Source: CADEEN01 sp963706685
GTDB lineage: Bacteria > Pseudomonadota > Gammaproteobacteria > Burkholderiales > Burkholderiaceae_C
Direction: 5' to 3'
Assembly: GCA_963706685.1 (NCBI GenBank)
Contig: CAVPMY010000017.1
Coordinates: forward strand, 372,001 to 436,000
DNA: 64,000 bases
Part shown: piece after piece, positions 62,127 to 64,000 of the stretch
How the letters are laid out: every line of letters starts with the position of its first letter
Position numbering within the stretch: the stretch's first letter is position 1
Notes under the pieces: generated by a model
The model's input: only the letters and a program-made list of their open reading frames with translations
Told to the model about the DNA's origin: nothing
Database searches by the model: none
Position numbers and translations under genes: made by a program

Positions 62127-62798
62127 TTGAAGAACCTGCCCGCCGACGCGCGGCCGCGCGAAAAGCTGCTGTCGCGCGGCGCCGGCGCGTTGGCCGATAC
62201 CGAGTTGCTGGCCATGATCCTGCGCACCGGCCTCGCCGGGCAAGGCGTGCTGCAGCTGTCGCAATAGTTGCTCGACCGCTTCGGCGGCTTGTCGGGCCTG
62301 TTGCATGCGCAGCCCGGACGACCTCAAGCCGATCAAGGGCCTGGGCGCCGGCCAAGCGCGCCGAGCTGGCGGCCGTGCTCGAGATGGCACGCCGCGCCCT
62401 GGCCGAGCAACTCAAGGAGCGCCCCGTGTTCGACGCGCCCAGGCCGTCACGCACTACCTGTAGCTGCATCTGGCGCGCCCGGCCGCACGAGGTGTTCGCC
62501 GCGCTCTTCCTCGACGCCCAGCAGCGCCTGATCGCCTTCGAGGAGCTGTTCCGCGGAACGCTGACGCAGACCAGCGTGTACCCGCGCGAGGTCGTCACGC
62601 GCGCGCTGGCGCTCAACGCCGGCGCCGTGGTGCTGGCGCACAACCACCCGAGCGGCGTGGCCGAACCCTCGCGCGCCGACGAGTTGATCACCCAGGCCCT
62701 GAGGCAGGCCCTGGCACTGGTCGACGTGCGGGTGATCGACCACGTGATCGTCGGCCGCGGTGGCAGCGCTGTCGTTTGCCGAACGGGGGCTGTTGTGA
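62127..62798 (+). CDS. radC: RadC/JAB-domain DNA repair protein, with frame breaks
   Basis: From TTG 62127: LPADARPREKLLSRGAGALADTELLAMILRTG, the HhH part, and the JAB metal site: FEELFRGTLTQTSVYPREVV, AHNHPSGVAEPSRAD (HxHx7SxxD pattern). An in-frame TAG at 62265, a second near 62461, and shifts near 62308, 62445 and 62770 interrupt it; the natural end LSFAERGLL is recovered at 62798 after the last shift. Same quality pattern as the neighbouring genes. Confidence 0.85.
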
Positions 62799-62859
62799 GG
62801 GCCGCGCCGGGCCGCCCAGGCAAGCGAGCATCCCCTTGGGGATCGGCCCGCACTCGCCG

Positions 62860-63517
62860 GGCGAGGGGCGTAGACCCGCAAGGCCTGGCCGAACAACTCG
62901 ACGCGCTGAAGCCCACGCTCGCACAGCGCGCGCGCGACGATGCCGCCGAGCGTGAACGAGCGGCCGAAGCGGCGCGCCGCGAGCAGGCCGAGCAGGAGCA
63001 GTTCGCGCGCGGATTGCAGGACGATGGGTCAGGCGCAGCGCCTGCCCGACAGCGGCCGCGCGGCGCCGGTGCCCGTGGCGGTCGAGCCGATACCGCGTCA
63101 GCGCATCGCCGACGAAGCGCAAGCGCTGGCCTCGTCGCTGTCCGATGAGTTCGACGTGAGCACGCTGCTCGACACCGATGCCGACCTGGCGTTTCGCCGC
63201 GAGGGCATCGGCAGCGATGTGCTGTCGCGGTTGCGCCGCGGCCATTGGAGCGTGCAGCGCCACCTCGACCTGCATGGCATGACACGCGACGTGGCGCGCG
63301 AGGCGCTGGCGCAGTTCATCCGCCACGCCGAGCGCGACGGCCTGCGCTGCGTGCGCGTGGTGCACGGCAAGGGCAACGGTTCGCCCGGCCGCGAGCCGGT
63401 GCTCAAGGGCAAGGTGCGCTCGCTGGCTGGTGCAGAAGAGCGAGGTGATCGCCTTCGCGCAGGCGCCGGCCGCCCGACGGCGGGCATGGCGCGGTGCTGG
63501 TGCTGCTCAGAGGCTAG
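62860..63517 (+). CDS. Smr-domain protein, with frame breaks
   Basis: An acidic, Glu/Arg-rich N-terminal helix (RARDDAAERERAAEAARREQAEQE), then ADEAQALASSLSDEFDVSTLL and the Smr domain: RHLDLHGMTRDVAREALAQFI, CVRVVHGKGNGSPGREPVLKGKVR, and SEVIAFAQAPA with the end AVLVLLRG. Smr domains nick or cut nucleic acids in repair or RNA surveillance. Breaks near 63024, 63425 and 63475. The exact start is unclear; 62860 is approximate. Confidence 0.78.
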
Positions 63518-63903
63518 GAGCCTCCTTGTTGCGCATCCAGTCGGCGGTGTTGAAGAAAGGCCGCCGACAAGCGTTCCTGCAAGGTCGCATCGAGACCAGA
63601 TTCGCGCATCGCCTGCTGCATGCACGCCATCCACTGATCACGCTCGGCAATGCCGATGGCGTAGGCAGGTGCCGTGCGCGCAAACGCGGATGGCCGAACT
63701 CTCTGCACATACAGATCGGGGCCGCCGAGCCAGCCGCTGAGAAACCAGTAGAGCTTGTCGCGCGTGCCATCGAGGGTGCTCGGGTGCAGCGCGCGCAGTC
63801 CGGCGTAGGCCGGCTCGAGGTCCATCAGGTCGTAGAAGCGGTCGACCAGTGCACGCACGGCGTCGGCGCCGCCGATGGCGTCAAACGCCGCAACGTCGGT
63901 CAT
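63507..63903 (-). CDS. Group II truncated haemoglobin, with frame breaks
   Basis: From ATG 63903: AIGGADAVRALVDRFYDLMDLEPAYAGLRALHP, KLYWFLSGWLGGPDLYV, (after a shift) EFGHPRLRARHLP with the proximal His, then IGIAERDQWMACMQQAMRESGL and the end FFNTADWMRNKE. These are the typical marks of trHbO-type globins, which bind oxygen or detoxify NO. Two breaks near 63700 and 63555. It converges on the Smr gene with a few bases of overlap. Confidence 0.87.
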
Positions 63904-64000
63904 GTCAGAGATTCGACGTGCAGCACGCACGACCAAGCAACTGCCGCGGATCTGGCTTTGCCAGGCCGCTGGCAGTGCCCCCTTGAGGGGGAGCGGCGTA

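Overview
The window is high-GC DNA that looks like a chromosome segment of a betaproteobacterium, most likely order Burkholderiales. The house-keeping neighbourhoods (ftsK-lolA, rpmB-rpmG, purN-rsmB, haoA-haoB) and several small families (BPSS1780-like membrane protein, DUF423, DUF3717/DUF1289 fusion) support this. The genus cannot be named from sequence alone.

1-28.5 kb is an ordinary core region. It holds a partial rarA, a membrane-anchored LuxR-type regulator, ftsK-lolA, a Crp/Fnr regulator divergent from trxB, rpmB-rpmG with a clear terminator, a fatty-acid desaturase, purN-rsmB, trpS with an esterase, a CAT-like acetyltransferase, thpR, an old yellow enzyme, a RelE-type toxin-antitoxin pair with a readable promoter/operator, an Mrr-like nuclease beside a type I restriction remnant, and a MATE exporter. 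It ends with a sensor kinase, response regulator and Spy/CpxP-like set that has a textbook CpxR-type box upstream of the spy-like gene.

28.6-58.4 kb is accessory DNA. It opens with a type III secretion sctR remnant that breaks off where a dispersed repeat begins; a second copy of the repeat lies in the same orientation at about 52.1 kb. Between the copies are gene fragments, two overlapping beta-lactamase-fold hydrolases, and an 18-kb non-ribosomal peptide cluster (33.05-51.0 kb). The cluster has a NodU/CmcH-type carbamoyltransferase; a two-module NRPS in which both adenylation domains are interrupted by different methyltransferases (a classical N-methyltransferase in module 1, an FkbM-type domain in module 2); a thioesterase, MbtH protein, membrane-anchored O-methyltransferase and PPTase; and a convergent export operon (DUF697-like protein, a 55-residue membrane protein, cyclic-peptide-type ABC exporter, SPFH protein). 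Specificity residues read from the sequence suggest Thr then Ser. A small N- and O-methylated, carbamoylated Thr-Ser peptide, perhaps acylated, is therefore predicted; this is inference. Next come IS66 and dehydrogenase debris, a MocR-type regulator, haoA-haoB (octaheme hydroxylamine oxidoreductase and partner), and a broken tyrosine integrase beside tRNA-Ser(CGA), which marks an old island junction.

58.5-64 kb is core again: a hydratase, serS, ispH, an FKBP-type isomerase, radC, a Smr protein and a truncated haemoglobin. From about 59.4 kb every gene carries several frame breaks. Since serS and ispH are normally essential, these are best read as base-calling or assembly errors near a sequence end. 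Single-base frameshifts in the MFS gene (16.0 kb) and the NRPS (43.88 kb) should be viewed with the same caution.
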